64,000 nucleotides of DNA, taken from Amblyornis subalaris (Eukaryota > Chordata > Aves > Passeriformes > Ptilonorhynchidae). Under the pieces are notes generated by a model. The model was not told the DNA's origin, made no database searches, and was given only the letters and a program-made list of their open reading frames with translations. The position numbers were made by a program, and so were the translations under genes. Below, one piece after another: positions 1-15,000 of the stretch (positions are counted from its first letter, which is position 1; every line of letters starts with the position of its first letter). The stretch spans positions 935,717 to 999,716 of the forward strand of contig JACAXG010000121.1 in NCBI GenBank assembly GCA_018881555.1, written 5' to 3'.

Positions 1-35
1 TTATCCACGTCTTGATTGGACACCAGCAACTGAAC
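1..35 (-). CDS. ITPR2: ITPR2 exon, cut by window edge ([11 protein letters not shown])
   Basis: The first 35 nt of an exon that runs off the left edge. The minus strand reads a CCAG acceptor and then [11 protein letters not shown] plus two bases of the next codon. It joins in phase 0 to the exon ending at 1934 (QAFKQ), giving [14 protein letters not shown] as in human ITPR2, in the armadillo region after the central linker. The rest lies outside the window. Confidence 0.9.
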
Positions 36-3000
36 CTGGAAACAGAGAAAACTGTAAAGCTATTACGGCAGTGGCACCAGCACTTATGGCTGGGTAATTT
101 GCTTGACAGTTCCCACTCTCAGCCTCTCTCTTCAGGTGCTTTATGCAACCTTCCCCATGAAACTGAAACGTGGCACACACAGGCTTTTAGCCCCCACTCA
201 TCAAAAGCCTTTAACAGAGCCAGAGGCTGTAGCTGCCCAAAGCAGGATAGTTACAACATTCACAACATCCTCTCACCTTCTTTAAGACACTGCAAAACAT
301 TTCCAGCACAAGCAGATTCACAAGCTCTCGAGTTCTATGCAGAGTGAGCTCTGATGCACTGGTGGTGATCCTCATGGTATCAAAACAATACAGTTACACA
401 CTACTGAAGCAATAGTTAGAAATAGCTAATNCTTCAGCACTGTACTTCAGAAGAAAAAGAAAAAAAAGGATGATATGACCAAGAATCAGGGCATCCAAAG
501 TCAGAANGGCCAGCAACTTTAATGATCAGCTGCACTACCATAATCAAATATTGAAAAATAGCAGATTTTAACACTGTGAGGCCAACTTCGAAAAACTTCT
601 TTGAATATAGCTGAAAAACTGACTTTTAGGTTCATGTAAGTTCTCACCATCTGAGTGGTTACCACTTGTTAAGATTAATCTCATTTTTTCCTTTTTTTGT
701 ACTGCTCAAATTATCTGTATTTTTTCACTGTTATGTGTAGTTCTTGATTTAGCATGACCTGCACATTCTCTTTCTTTGTAATGCTCTCTGTTCTACCAAG
801 ATTATTAACGAAGATAATATTCTAAAAAACTAACAACAATCTTTACAGTAAATTAATAAACTATTAAGAAACCACACTTATGTAAAAGATTAAGGTCACT
901 GACAACACTGATAGGTTCTTTTTAAAACCACATTACGTCCAGGCAAATATTCACTGTTTTGTAATAAAAAATTTTCATCAAAATCACCTCTCTTGGCTTG
1001 GCAGAACCTTGTTATTTTACAGAATTTACGAATGCTGCTCCTCTGCAGACATTCTTATTCCATGTTCTCTACAGCCTATTTTGTTTATTTCTCAATTAGC
1101 CTTTTCCATCCTTTTACAAAAACATGTTAAGCAGCTCGGTCCTTGCCTACCTGGGAGCAACAGCTATTTATGCAACCAACCAGCACAGCCTAACTTTAAA
1201 TACCTGGTGGGAGGCCATTATGCTACAACAAAAACACTAAACAAAAGCTTTTCAGGTCTTTATCATTCATCTGTTTTTACAGGGGAGAAACCTCCCCTGT
1301 TACATAAGGATGAGCCAACACAGCTATCAGGCTCCTGAAATAAGCATCAGATGGTCTTANCAACATATGCTATAAAGGGTTACGTAACAGAGACGTCTCT
1401 GTCATGCAGCCCCATGACATCAGATCTCCCCATCCTAATCCACCGACACATGGAGCCTGCACATGCAGCGTTATCAAAGGGAAGGAATAAAAGCCGGGAA
1501 CAGGCTGGGCTCTGTTCCTGCCTTCCTGCTATTCGGGCAGATCCGTATCAGGCAGGGGAGCGCCGTGCAAAGACACCTGAATTAGAACCAAAACCACCAC
1601 AGGAATAACAAANGAGCTTTCTACCCGGCCTAAGTGGCCCCGGAGACAGGAAGGTCTGACAGCTGGCACGGGGACACTGCTTGCCAGACATGAGGCACTG
1701 GCCGTCCCTGAGGGGTCACAGAGATGCTCACCACGGACCTGGCCTTTTCCCTGACGGATGCAATGCCAGAAATAACTGTTTCTGGGTGCACGACTATAAT
1801 ATTCACCAGCACGCGTGGCCAAAGAAGTGTGCCNATGCTGGAACCTCTAAGGAAATAACACAAACAGCAATTTCAGCAGCAGAGCTACTCCCTGCGTTCC
1901 GTTTCCTGGGATAATGCTGTGTTACGTCCATACCTGCTTAAATGCTTGCAGGACCTCTGCTCTCTGGCTGAAGTGCTTGAAGAGCAGGTGCAGAGCCCCC
2001 GAGAGCAGCGGGGGGTAGTCGTGCATGATGAGGTGGATGAGGACCCGTANAAAAGTTCTGCCCCCTTCATCATCCAGCTGAACCGCATTCTTCTCCTTTC
2101 TGCAGCAGAAATGGGGGGCAAAAGGACCAAACGAAGTAAATAAGAAAACATAAAAAGCTCCTGACATAAATGTGCAGGTACACACAAGCTTCACTTGACA
2201 GAGCTCTTAAAATCACATCAAATGCACTGCAGGAAGGAAACTATAAATATCACTATAACACGTTTTATAAGGACTTCTATCCTACAGTTATGNGCTGCTG
2301 CAGCAATCTTGTAGCAGAATGGACACTATGGAACTGAAGTAAGTATCTGTGAAATGTGTCAAATATTGTGATTAAAATCTATGTTGCAAAAACATTCGTT
2401 TATGTCTTGGATGAGTTGAGCCAGGCTCATCCCCAGTCCAAATTAAATGAAGTAAACTGCATTTCATCAGAGATTAATTTGACCCTTTCCTTTTCACTCC
2501 TTCCCTTTTCACTCCTTCCCTTTTCAGCTGCTATTAAAATTTAATTTAAGAAAAAATAAGATCAAAAATAGCAAGAATTGCCAAAAGCATCACATTTCTG
2601 GAATCATATTCATAATTTGGAACGGCAGAAAGCAGATTTTCACTTAACATATCAAAGCAGAAATAAATGTTTCCNAGAAACCAGTCGGTCTCTCTGTTCA
2701 TTTTAAAGATGCAGATGCCGAGGGCTGTGTGTTGTTTTACATCATGGGAGTTCAGGGAGAGGCCTGGAGGCATTGCTTGTGCTGGTAAAGATTGGGAATG
2801 CATGAGGGACTGAGAGAGGAAAGATCACAGTGCCCATATTGTGGATCCTTATCCCTAGCTCCAAGAAAAACTTTAAAGTCTCTGGCCTTGTCTAAATGGA
2901 ATTAATTTTTACTGGTGTAATTATAGTTATACCCGTAAAATTAAACCAATATAGTGATAATGGTAATAACTCTCCAGTGTGAGTGTTTTCCATAATTTTT

Positions 3001-6000
3001 TTTTTTTTTTTCCCTGTTCACAGCACAGCTGAAATCCCTGCCAAAACTCTGCAAGCATAACTTGTGATCTACAGGCCTCTGGTGGTCCAGAAGATCATGG
3101 CAAGTGGTCCACTCCTGATTGGAGGAGTCATAGGAAAGAGATCATTGCTGACAGAATTTTCCAAANAAGTTTGAACACAAAGTGCAACGACAAAAGGTCA
3201 TGGAGTTTGAGATGAATACTGAGGGCCAACAGCAACCTGCTCATCCCAGAAATCTGGGGCTGTAGCCAGAAGGCACACCAGAAAAAAAGTCNTTCTTTAG
3301 CACCCATGTGAGGTATTATAAGATGAATAGATAATTAGTGTGTTTTAGCCCAAAACACCTGTACAGCATTCCCCAGCTGCCTTTGGGAACGTGGCAAAAA
3401 CTTCCACCAGCTCTCTTACAAATAAGAGGGTGGCCAAAACCAATCCCACAGCCATCCAGACCAGCTGGGCTGTTTGTTTGTTCAAAATCCAGGTCTTTTC
3501 CAGCACATTTCTGTTCAAGCACAGCTTATGCAATAACAAGCGGGCAAAGGAAGAGAAAGGGCTATGAAAATAAGCACAGAATAAACAGATTGTCCATGAG
3601 AAATAAAAGAGATATGTATACACAGAGGTAAAACTTCAGAGACTATACCTGCCAGCAAACATGGTTTCAGCCTGAGCTGCAATTTCATCTATGTCAGGAA
3701 CAATTGCTGGGGGGGAAAAAAAAACACAAAAGAAAAATTAAAAAAAAAAAAAAAAGAAAGGCAGTGATCACTGTTTAATCTGCAGAGTAAAATGGAATTC
3801 TGTTCCCCTTTAAAGCAGATGGTACCAAGTAAAAGTCTAACTAGTCATTCCCCAGCTAGGCAAAATGCTGTCTGCAGGAGTAGCAGGGAAGAAACAGGAC
3901 ACGAGGCATAGTTCAATTGTGTATTACTATTACTGAGGAAGAGAATTGTTGTGATGAACCAAAGCCACATGCTGCTAAGAGCTGTGCTAGCCAACAGCAG
4001 TGACCCACAAACAACAGGCTATTACACCTTTACATTTTTCATTACAGGAGCCAACCCCAAAGAAGCATATACATGAACTTTAGAATATTTACCATAAGCC
4101 AAATTATTTACCACACTGTCACTTTGCTTTAGAATAGCTTTAACATAACTTATTACTTAAGACTTCAGTACCCCTGTATTATATATGTGGCCACTAGTAT
4201 TTGTGGAATTCCTTAAAACTTTCATTTTTCCACAAGTTTTTCAACTTGAAGCAGCCTGCGCCTTTCTGGTCTAGTTAAGCTCATTGTTTGCAGTCGCCTA
4301 CACAGAATTATTTTGCACTGCAAGAAAATATCCACGTTTACCTGAGGCAGTCCCTGGTGTGTCAGGTGGGGATGCTGTAGAGCAATCGACATTTTCAGTG
4401 TTTTCCCCAAACTCTCTCTTATAGATAGACAGCATGTAGGATATTCTGTAGTCCAGCCTAACACTGAGAATAAACTACAAGGAAAAAAAAAAATAAAATT
4501 AATTAAAGCAAGTATGTCCACTATGAAAAAATAATTCATTACATTCAGTTTTCTGTGGCTCCTTTCTTCACTCTGACCATCCTGAGACATGTTGAACTCG
4601 ACCCTATGCGCTGCTGAATACTGAGAAGCAGACTGGATGTGTCCAGGGACTCCAACAGGCTGTCCTCATTGCCTGAGAGCCAGATCAGAACATCCAAACC
4701 CTTGCTGACACCAATTATTTCACATTTCACCTGGACTTCCAATGCCCCATGAAGGTGAGAGGTGGAGTGGGATAAAGAGCAAAGATGACAGGTTTCAGGC
4801 TCACCCTCTCAGGTGCCTGACAAATGCCCTTTTATTCCTCAGCTGTGAAACTGGAAACTCATAGAGGAAAAATCCTAATTCAGAGCTGGAAGTGCTGCTT
4901 TTATATTGGAATAGTGAGGAAAATAACTAGGCTGGAAGAATTAGTACCAATTTAAGGACTGACACTTATACACAGATGCTCCTTAGCCACAGGAAATGCA
5001 AGCACATAATCAAACACCTTTAAGATCATTTAACTTCTTTTACAACCAGTGGGGAGGAAAGACATGTGTTGAGTTTCCAAGGCTGAGGCGACAGGTGATC
5101 TGAAAGGTGACTTAGCAAATGGTGGCAACCTGTTTCTTTGATCCATAACTAAAGTCCATCAGGCTTCCCAGACCCACTGTAACAGGATTTGTCTATTTTG
5201 GTTCCATGATCAAGTTGCCCTAGAATTGTACACGTAGGGTTTTTAAAAATAAAAATTTCCCAAGTCCATGCACAGTCAACTAAGTCTATCAGACCATCTG
5301 CTTAATTCTGGCTGAGGGCAGAATAGAAACTCATAAGTAAAGAAGGCTTTACTTAGAGCGATAGGAAGATATATTGAGAATTAAATTATGATAAACTGAA
5401 ATATTTCTTGGGATAGAATAGCTTTAATCACCATTGTACTTGCTATGCATGTTAATACAATAAATCTAAAATATTCTTACTTGCCTTTGAGACTAATAAC
5501 ACAGGAATGAAATGTAACGTGATTTAAATTAATCTTTTTTCACTGCATATTAAATGAAACTGAATTATTTTGTATTTCTTATGAGCTAGGATCACATATA
5601 TGCACCTTTACTGTGATTCACCCAGCATATGACAGCTTGCTGATCTGAAGTAATTTGACCACGTGACTAATCCTTAACTAACAGACCTCAGATTAAGTAA
5701 CAAATTAGGATTAAGTGCTCTCCAATCCTGGGTGCTCTTGCACTGAATGTCCTGTGAAAAAGGAAGGGACAAGACAGAACGTGATTCTCTGAGGGAATGC
5801 ACAGGGANAGGTCCTGGAATCTTCCTCCTAGGCATTAACCAGTAAAGCAAGACAGTATGGAGAGCAATTCAGTCATAAAAACAAATGAAAATGAGAAGCA
5901 ATGCACATGAGTGGTGTTATTTAGGTCATATAACTTCATAACATTCTGTCCTTCACTCTAAGTTTTAAACTAAAGGAGCCCTGGAACCAAAGAATGCAGT

Positions 6001-9000
6001 ATTGAGGATATTCTAACCATTGATAGCCTTTCAAATGACAATTAGAGTCATCTAAATCATTTATGAGCAGTCAGAGCAAATGGAATCCTTCAAAANTGAC
6101 AATGGTACCAACAAATCCAGAGAATTTACAGGAAACAGTGAAACATTCCTTCAGGGCATTAGTATTGTGGAAACTGGGATTTGGTACACAGAGCAAACAT
6201 GTGCCACTTCACTTATTAATAGCACAAAGTGAAAATTGTATCTCAGGAGGCAGCCTAGTGTCATACAGCCTGTCAGGTCAGCTGGGAGAAAATCACAGCA
6301 GCCCACGGCCTGTTCTCCATCCAACAGTGGGAATCTGAAAAGCACCTCAGCAGTGCACAGCCTTGCACACCTCCAGTGGGGCCAGGGCCAACTGTGCCCT
6401 TCATCCAATACTGCAACAGANGGGTCAAATGCTTAAACCAAGAAACCAGCCCGGTGTAAAACGAGTGTTAAAGAAACTGGAAACAGACATGCTGTCTTCA
6501 GAAAACATTAATGAGGAAGATTAAAGGACNAGTTCTGTGATTTCACAGTTACAGCGAAGTCTCTACAGCGTCCTGCTCCTTCAAAAGTGAAGTAGGTACA
6601 ACAGGGTGAGGACCACAACTGCGCAGTTGTTCACACAGAGGAGTGTTCTTCCTCATATCAAAAGTTATTTTTACAATGAGCAGCCCAGTGAACNGTAAGG
6701 ATGTGGGTAACAGGACTTGCCACTGTGTGAGCACAGGAACGACTGCTGTGCAGTATTCCACCCATCATCATTACCTGCAAAATCTCAATGATTTTCAGTT
6801 TGGTGTCCATGACGATCACATCCTCGCTGTCTGCAGTGCTGGCTTGCTTGCTTGGGTGGATGCTGGGCTGTATATCAGGGGTGCTGATGGGAAACACAGA
6901 CCCTCTACTCAGCACCATTTGGGTCATCATCTCTCCTACCCCGTGGATGGTCCTCATGACGTTGTTTCCTATACATTAAACAAAAACACAGACATATTTG
7001 CTACGAGTAAAGCTTGTTTACAAAGCTATATATCACGCACGCAGCCCTGTTGTCAAACCCCTTTGCAGTCTCAACAGGCATACTGAAAAAGAAGCCCTCA
7101 GTTCCTGATCAGACTCAGGAGAAGGAATTCATTCAAGTTACCCAATGGTTTAGGCAGAAATTTTCTACGCTGATTTTCCAAGGCATCATTTCTTGCAGGT
7201 CAACAGATGGTAAGTATGCCAAAATATTTCCCGAGTTCTGTTAACATGTTCAATAAATGGCAAAAAGTAGAGCTCAAGAAATCTCACCCATTCCTTTGCC
7301 TGAAGGTATATTATCTACATCTAAAATAATTTCTTAGAGAGGTTTGTTTAAGAATATTTGGAAACTAAGTGTTGCATATCCAATATTATACAGCATTCCT
7401 AGGCAAGCAATTCTAGTACCTGTCCATGTTTATCGTCAGAAAACTTTTATTGGTATTTTANTAATGCCATCTATTGCTGCAATTTGTAGACACATGGGAG
7501 GAGTTCATTTTCCATGGCTGCTCCCACTGATGTCTGTTCTGACTGAACNTAATACATGTGCTTGACAGCAAGGTTGCCTTTGGCACTGCAGAAGCTGGAA
7601 GGAGACCACCCAGGCATCTTTTGTGANGCATTAAAAGAGAGTAAAGAGGCGAGGCTGTGCCAGTCTGACCAACCTCTGCACGTGGTTCAAATGACAGGCC
7701 ACAACCCAAAGCCAGCTGACACAACCAGCCAGCCATCCCTCCCNTCAAAAAAGTCCCAGGAAAATGCCAGGCTTGAAGGTCAAACTAGTATCTGTAATCA
7801 CAGTGCCCTTCATGAGTTATTCAGGAGGGGAAAAATTATGTTACACTCGTGGCAAAACCTTTATCCAGTCCANTTACCAATCACTGATGCCAGTTCAGCA
7901 AAATCTACCAAGAAACACCACCTGTTCCCAAAGATTATACTGGTCCTTACAGTGAATTTTGAAGGGAAAAGCATCTCAGGGAATCAATTACTTTCTAGCA
8001 AAGGAGGAGAGAAGAAAGAATGAGAATATCATGCCACCTACCTACATGAATTGGTTTCCTTTCTTGCAAAGCACAGATAGGAATGAATGGAGGAAAGGAA
8101 GGGAATGACAGCATCTCTTCNCAGGAAGAGTGCCAAGACCTAGGCTGCACTAAAGGCAAAGAAAAGACTGGAGGAAATGCAGCTTTGCTGAGAGAAGCCT
8201 GAATAGTTCCTGTCTGTCTTTTAGCACACTTTAATCACCATGCAAGCTTTACTCCCACTGAAGAGACCCTCTTCCCAGATAATCTGCTGTAAAAAGCCAA
8301 GGCTAGATTGTATTTTGTTAGCAATATCCTCCTCTTATGCCCTTCTTCCTTCAATCCACAGAGCTCCACTACTGCATGCAGGGAAAGAGGATGCCTTCAG
8401 CCCTGACTTTAAAAGGAACACACACAAAGAATTTGCTTTTTCAAAGTGAATGAAGCAGATTAGTGTCAGGTTTGAGGTCCCATTCGGCATCTGGTCTGGT
8501 GAGCAATCACTCTGAAATGGTCTTTTGAAAGTAATACTTCAAGTCCCTACAAAGGAGAGGAAAAAAATGTANTTCTGACTTTGCATGATGTCAGGGAAGA
8601 AAAACCTAGGAGCCAAACTACAGGCTGGATCCTCACATTAGGCAGGCACAGAAAGTTCTAGTTGCTTACACCAGCATAGAGCAAATAAAATCACTACAAA
8701 TATCATTCTTGATGTAAAATGAAAACACTGTTTTGCTTTCAAATCAAATCAAACAGTTTGGGAGTAACACAGGATGGATATTTATCACTCTCCCAGCCCC
8801 TAACCCCTTTCTCCCTGTGTGCTAAANAGGTATTTGCATTGACCACCATTCAGTGCACCTGAGAAAAGCTGCAGTACTACATGGAGGGCCTTCAACCCTT
8901 AAAGTAATTTCAGTTAAACCAACTTTTTGCATCTTTTTCATCTTCAAACCATGAAATAGATGATGTCATTCAACTCATTCTGTCCTTAATGCTGACAGAC

Positions 9001-12000
9001 GAGCCCACAAGACCTGTAGGCTGGGCTTCATGGCCTGTAATACCCCTGCCCTGCACCTCAATTGAGAAGTTAGCATCATCTCTCACAACGTCATTTCAAA
9101 ATTCCTTTCATTCAGTTGTGCAGAGGTAAATACAAATACAGGACATTTGGAAAGCTCAGAAATTCTTTATAAAGCAACTTCAGTCAATGGGGTTAATGAT
9201 AATTAAACCACTTAAGTCTAAGACAAGTCCAGAAGATGTTCTTCTCAAAAAACTAGATACAACTGCAGTTTGTCCCAAATGAGGCAGAAGAANTCCACTT
9301 CATCTTGAGAAGTTCCTGCTCACCCTTCAAGACTGAAGTCTACTCAGTGTAAAGTTAACAAAAAAGTTAATGTCTTTTGGACAAGAAGTCAGACATTATC
9401 TTGGGTGCATCTCATGTTCTTGAAGAAAGCAAGCTGGGATTTTTCCCCAACCATATCCTGTTTATTTCTCAGCTATTACTGGGGTGCTGCACAGGCATGG
9501 CAGGGGATGGGACTCAACTNCTTCCACGGCCAAGGAATTAGTCACTCTCTCTGCATTTCAGGATGACCCCCATAAATGAGTAGACCACTTTTTCCACCTC
9601 TGGAAAGGACAGTGAGAGGCCTGCAACAACAAAGACTGAGGCACTCAGCTACTGTGATATTGGAGCCTACAAAAAGCATCTAGGAAATAAAAAAATATTC
9701 AATTACTGCTGCCCTTTCCTCTTACCCACAGAACACCAGTGGTCAAAGGTGGTACAAACCAGTCAGACACAGCTANGAAGCTGCTTCCCAACAGCATCAG
9801 TAATCAGGATAAACCCTCTGTCCACAACATTCCTTCACTATCGACCTTCATGCAACTGATCTCAACAGACAGAGGTGGGAAAGCAAAGGAGGATTAAGGT
9901 GGCACTGATTATCCCTGCCATCTCAAATTGCATTTCATTAATGCACAGGANAGGATTTTAGTGGGAGAAAAGTCTGCTTAATCCAGTTCAGTATTTACAG
10001 CCGAAATGGGTAGTGANTCAATACTGAATTATTTCTGTCAATAACAGCAGAGAGACAAGGTGTCATCTTGGAAAAGTTTTTAACTAACTGCCTCATGCTG
10101 ACTATAACTTTCAATTAATTCAGAGCAGGCTTGGAGAGAACATTCCCAAAGTTAAAATGCTACGGCAACTGGAGCAATCCAGCATTTCTTTTCAGGAAAG
10201 GTGTTTTAACAACTATGTTTGATAGGGTGCTGATGAAACCTAACCACCTCTAAGGAGCAGCCAGCAGTCACCCAGCACAGCCATGGACGGCAGTGAAGCA
10301 GCTGACGTGTCTCAACACTGACAGGAACTGCCCTGCTCCGTGGAAGGAGCCATGGGGACCATCCATGTACACAAAGAGTGGGCAGCAGCTTCTCTTCCAA
10401 AAGATCCCCCCGGAATNAGCGACGCTCAGCGTTATCTGCCCAGCCTTGGAAGTCCAACCCGTGTCAAGCAGGGATTTAAATCTGTCACTCACAAACACGA
10501 GGGGCCAGNAGCAGCCTGGCTTTACCACAGTTATCCCAGCAGGGAAGGGTGTGCATCCCTGAGGGAAGGCATGCAGGAAGGTTGCTGCGGCTTAAAAAGC
10601 GACTGGCTCTGTCAGCTAAGCCTGCAGCAACGCCAGACAAAATACACTGGCTCAATAAAAGAGATTTAAGTTCTTAGTGCATATGCACACAATGACTAAA
10701 ATAAGGGAGCTCTGATCTCAGTCACATCTCCAAAGTGCTTCCTGAATACCAATGACCAAGGAAAAATTAACTTACTGCCTCAGCTAGTTAGCGGAGCTAA
10801 ATCAGGAGAGAGAGCAAGTGGATGTGAACCCTGATTACTTTTATGTGCACTTTGCTGGAGATAAGTGAAGAGAANCCTGAGCTGTGCCTCCATATGGTAC
10901 TGCCACCCTTAACCTGCTGCCCTCATCTTTTGCTGTTTCCTCTGAGGTCAAGGTGCTAACATTTATATATGTCTGTGAAGCGTGGCAGGGAGAAAACAGT
11001 CCTTGCAACGTTGTAAGGTGCTAATGTGTGCAACCAACCAGTTCTCTCAGCAGCAAAGTGCTCAGAGCTGTGACTGACCAACAGAGGAAAAGAACACGAG
11101 GCAATCTCCATGAATCTTTTTTCCAATTTTCCCTTCTTCTCTGCTCCTCCCTCCGCCATCACAAGTCAGATGCCAAGAGCCTTCCATAAGCAGTGGACCC
11201 ATTAGAAATGTCTCCTATTGAATGTAGAGTCTCAACAAGATTAGTGAATGGAAGAGTGAAATCTCTATGCACAAGTGGTAATTTAAAGGAGATGCAGATT
11301 GACAGACACTGAGAGAAGAGGAAAGAAGAGAATGCTTGTCATGCTTTGAATAGACAACTGTGCATCTCCTTTCCATTACTTTTTATTACAGTGATCACAA
11401 CTTCCTAATGAGTATCAGTTTCTGTCACAAAACTGTGGCACATAATCTCATACAATTTGGCACGATTGACAACAGAGCGGCCTCTCTGAGAAGAAAGGCT
11501 TTTCAGAGGAGTCAATTATGGGGAAAAAAAAATAACAACCACCCAAGTAATCGAAACTGTGGGTAATTTGACACTTCATTTTCTACATAAACATATTTTC
11601 TTGATAAGTCATTTACTGGTTGCAAGAATTCTAAAAGCAGAATATAAAAGTAAACAACAATCTGCTATGCAATACAGCAGGGATGGTAAGTGACAAAATA
11701 CCATATTCAGCATGAAAAACAACTGTCAAAGGCAGCTGGCAATTCATGCCTTCCCTCCCAATTGTTCCCAGCCCATTGCTGTGGAGCATCCTCAGTCTGC
11801 TCTCCAGGACCCACAGCACTTTGGGTGTTTCACACACAGTGCAGAGAACCCTGCAGAAGCTGGAGGTGAATACACAATGGAAGCCTCAAAGGCTGGCAGG
11901 TCCCATTACAGCAAGGAATGCTCAGCTCCACAGAAATGGAGCATCTTCCCCAAGATGCCAGGGAACTGACTTGCAGCCCTGTTTATTTAAAAATTAACTC

Positions 12001-15000
12001 TAGGCACCTGATCTGGTCCCTGGTTGCCACAGAGGGAACACAGTCTGCTCTTACTAACACTGATGTTCAGTCTTCCTCAACACAGAGGGATGAAAGATGG
12101 ATTCTCAGGACTCAGTTTTCAAAACTGCTCAGCCATCTTTAGCTTGAATAGTTTTCCACAGTGCTCCCTACACAGAAACTGTAAAAGTGCCCATATTTTC
12201 AAAAGGATTTTAACCCCCAGCAGCTTTCACCAGGGACTGGAGAAGCTGGATGCTCCATGCTTCTGGAAACCAAGTACCTGAATGGGAGCTGCCACATGGA
12301 ATCATAGACTGGTTTGGGCTGGAAGGGATCTTAAAAATCATCCAGTTCCACCCCCTGCCATGGGCAGGGACACCTTCCACTATCCCAGGGTGCTCAGAGC
12401 CCCATCCAACCTGGCCTTGGACACTTCCAGGGATGGGGCAGCCACAGCTTCTCCGGACAATGTGTACCAGTGCCCCAGCACTCTCACAACAAAGAATTTC
12501 TTCCTAATATCCAACCTAAACCTACTCTCTTTCAGTGTGAAGCCATTCCCCCTTGTCCTGTCACTCCATGCCCTTGGAGTAAATAGTCCCTCTCCATCTT
12601 TCTTGTAGGTTCTCTTCAGGCACTAAAGGGCCTGACTGGTTTTTCAAGAAATCTGTTACTCAATGACCAGAAAAGATAAAATGTATGTGCATCCAGTACC
12701 CCAACGACTTTCATTAACCTGTCCATAAAAGTCACATACATTATTCAATCTTGCTTACAAAAGGAGGAGGAGGGGAGGAGAAATCAAATGTTTTGCAAAA
12801 ATGTGGCAATTCTTAAATGGTCTCTGTTTCTATTAAGTTACAGAGACAACACTCTGATGTCATCAGACCTGAGCATGCTTTTGATTAGGACACCAGGCAC
12901 TTCAGCCAAAACCAGCACCCAGGGCACCAATCAGGCAGCATGTGCTACCAACACACCCATTCCCTTCCTTCCATGTCAACCCCTTTCCTCACAGCCCTTC
13001 AGGCCTCCTCCCCCACCCACCACCCACTGAAACCCCAAAGCCTTCTCAGTCCTGCTCAGCCACGCTCATTTTTNCCATGAATGTCACTTTTACCAAGTGT
13101 AGCCCTGGTGAGGCAAAACTGAACATTGCCAGAGTGCTGGGGAAGCTTTAGGCTGGTTTCCAAGCTCCCTACCACCTTGGGAGATACCTGCCATGAAAGT
13201 CCCAAACTCTGACCATCACCAAAGTGAGTTTTCAGCAGAGCTGACCTTGTCCCAGCCCCTGTGTCAGTGGAGGTGAGTTCAGCCAGCTTTTAAGGCAGTA
13301 CCTACAACAGCAAGACTCCAAAGGGCCTTGGCTTTGTGGATTTGAGTGAGACAAATACACTATTGCTCCACCATAAGCTTCCTAAAGGAAGTTTCATTGC
13401 CATCTTAGAGCACACAACACCTCCAGTCCTCAGGGATCCTCCGGCAGGGAATCACGTGCACGGCAATGTCTTGACACCAAGGGCAAAATTAAGAATCCAG
13501 TGGCAGCTTTAGCTCTACACTTCTTTGCCTTTGCTGATTTGGCTACAAAGCTTCGTGCAATCTAATTTCTCTGCATGAAAAGTTACAGCCATTTTAAGGA
13601 CATATAATAACAACACTTCAGTACCTAAAGGAACACATTTTATTTCGAACTCTTTAGAGCTGTATATTATTTGCCAGAAGCATTAAAGCCTTACAGCTCT
13701 GTTTGTGAAAGAGGTATTAATTTTTACAGGTTTCCTACAGAATTTGTTCATAAAGACTTCAGAACCTACCATAAACAGGCCAAGAATCACACTTTATGTC
13801 CTCATTAAACCATTTTTCATCGCTCAATAACCAGCTGACCTCAGGTAAGGCTCACAGGAAACCTAATGCATGGCATTAAGGACACATGGTGAGGTATCAC
13901 CTCTATATTTTATAGTCCTCAGAAGTAATGAGGCAAAACAAAGGAAAAAAACTACAATATGCAATGCATGTACATTTACTACCCACCCCCTGAGTGAATC
14001 TGGCCTCTGCAGCCTCCTTTTAGCCACANCATAGCCACAAGCCCTCCTTTTTTTACATACAAACTCACTGCTGCCCAGCCATGGTGAAACTCCACCAAAC
14101 TGCACCTTCTCCTGACATTCTGCAGATTCTGTTGATTTTGCCTATCCCCAAAACCACAAAGNAGCGTCCAGCATGGATTTCATGCCACGGACATAAGTCA
14201 AAGGGAAAAACACACACATCAGCATGCCAGCCTTGAGGGTAAAAAGCACCCTGGGAATCAAGCCTCCAAGCTGAGTTACATCTGCAAGACAGATATTGAT
14301 TCCTGCAAGAGCAATGGTCTCTGGAATCACATTAATGCACAGGTCTTAGGATGAGGGAAAGAATAAGGCGGAAAGAGAAACAGAATGAANCCCTCAGACT
14401 GACCTCCCCTTTGGTCTGACAATACCCTGCCCTGAACAGCAGTTGCTTCACTGCAGACATCTGTGACTAACACTGTGAACTTTCCTAAGGGTTAAATCTT
14501 TGTTTTCCTCTTGTAACCCTTCTTTTCTTGTAAACTGCTGGTATAAATTATTGCTCCGGTCTGCCAGGCAGCCACTGCCTCATTAGCTCTGCTAATCAAA
14601 GTATGGCCTCAAGAAGGTGTTTCAAANTGTTAACTAGACAAAAGTGCAGGTAACAGACATGGATGCAAGGCTGAGAAACTGTACAGTCACTTCTAATAAT
14701 CTTGGATGAAATCTGCTCCTTTTTGGTCACAGAGGACCCAACAGGGACCACAGAAAAGGCAGGTCCAGCCTTGGTTCAAACCCTGTTCTAGCAGTGGTCT
14801 CACTGGTGCTCCCANTCACGATGCACCTCTACTTGCAGCCAAAAGGGCTGGAAGAAAACTCTGCCTAACTTCTAGCTCAGCCNGAGCTGAGGGACTGAGG
14901 AGGCTCCTGGGATGTGCCAAAGGGACAGAACACTGGATAAGAGGCCCCTGACACACAGACACATCTCCTCTGCAGAGAGATATGGTGACAGACTTCACCA

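Larger units (their letters stand above)
2100..3648 (-). other. ITPR2: ITPR2 intron, 1.5 kb
   Basis: Holds a 15-bp tandem repeat (2491-2526), an old transposon-like relic (2886-2985) and a run of 16 T (2996-3011), listed separately where useful. No other feature recognised. Confidence 0.85.
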
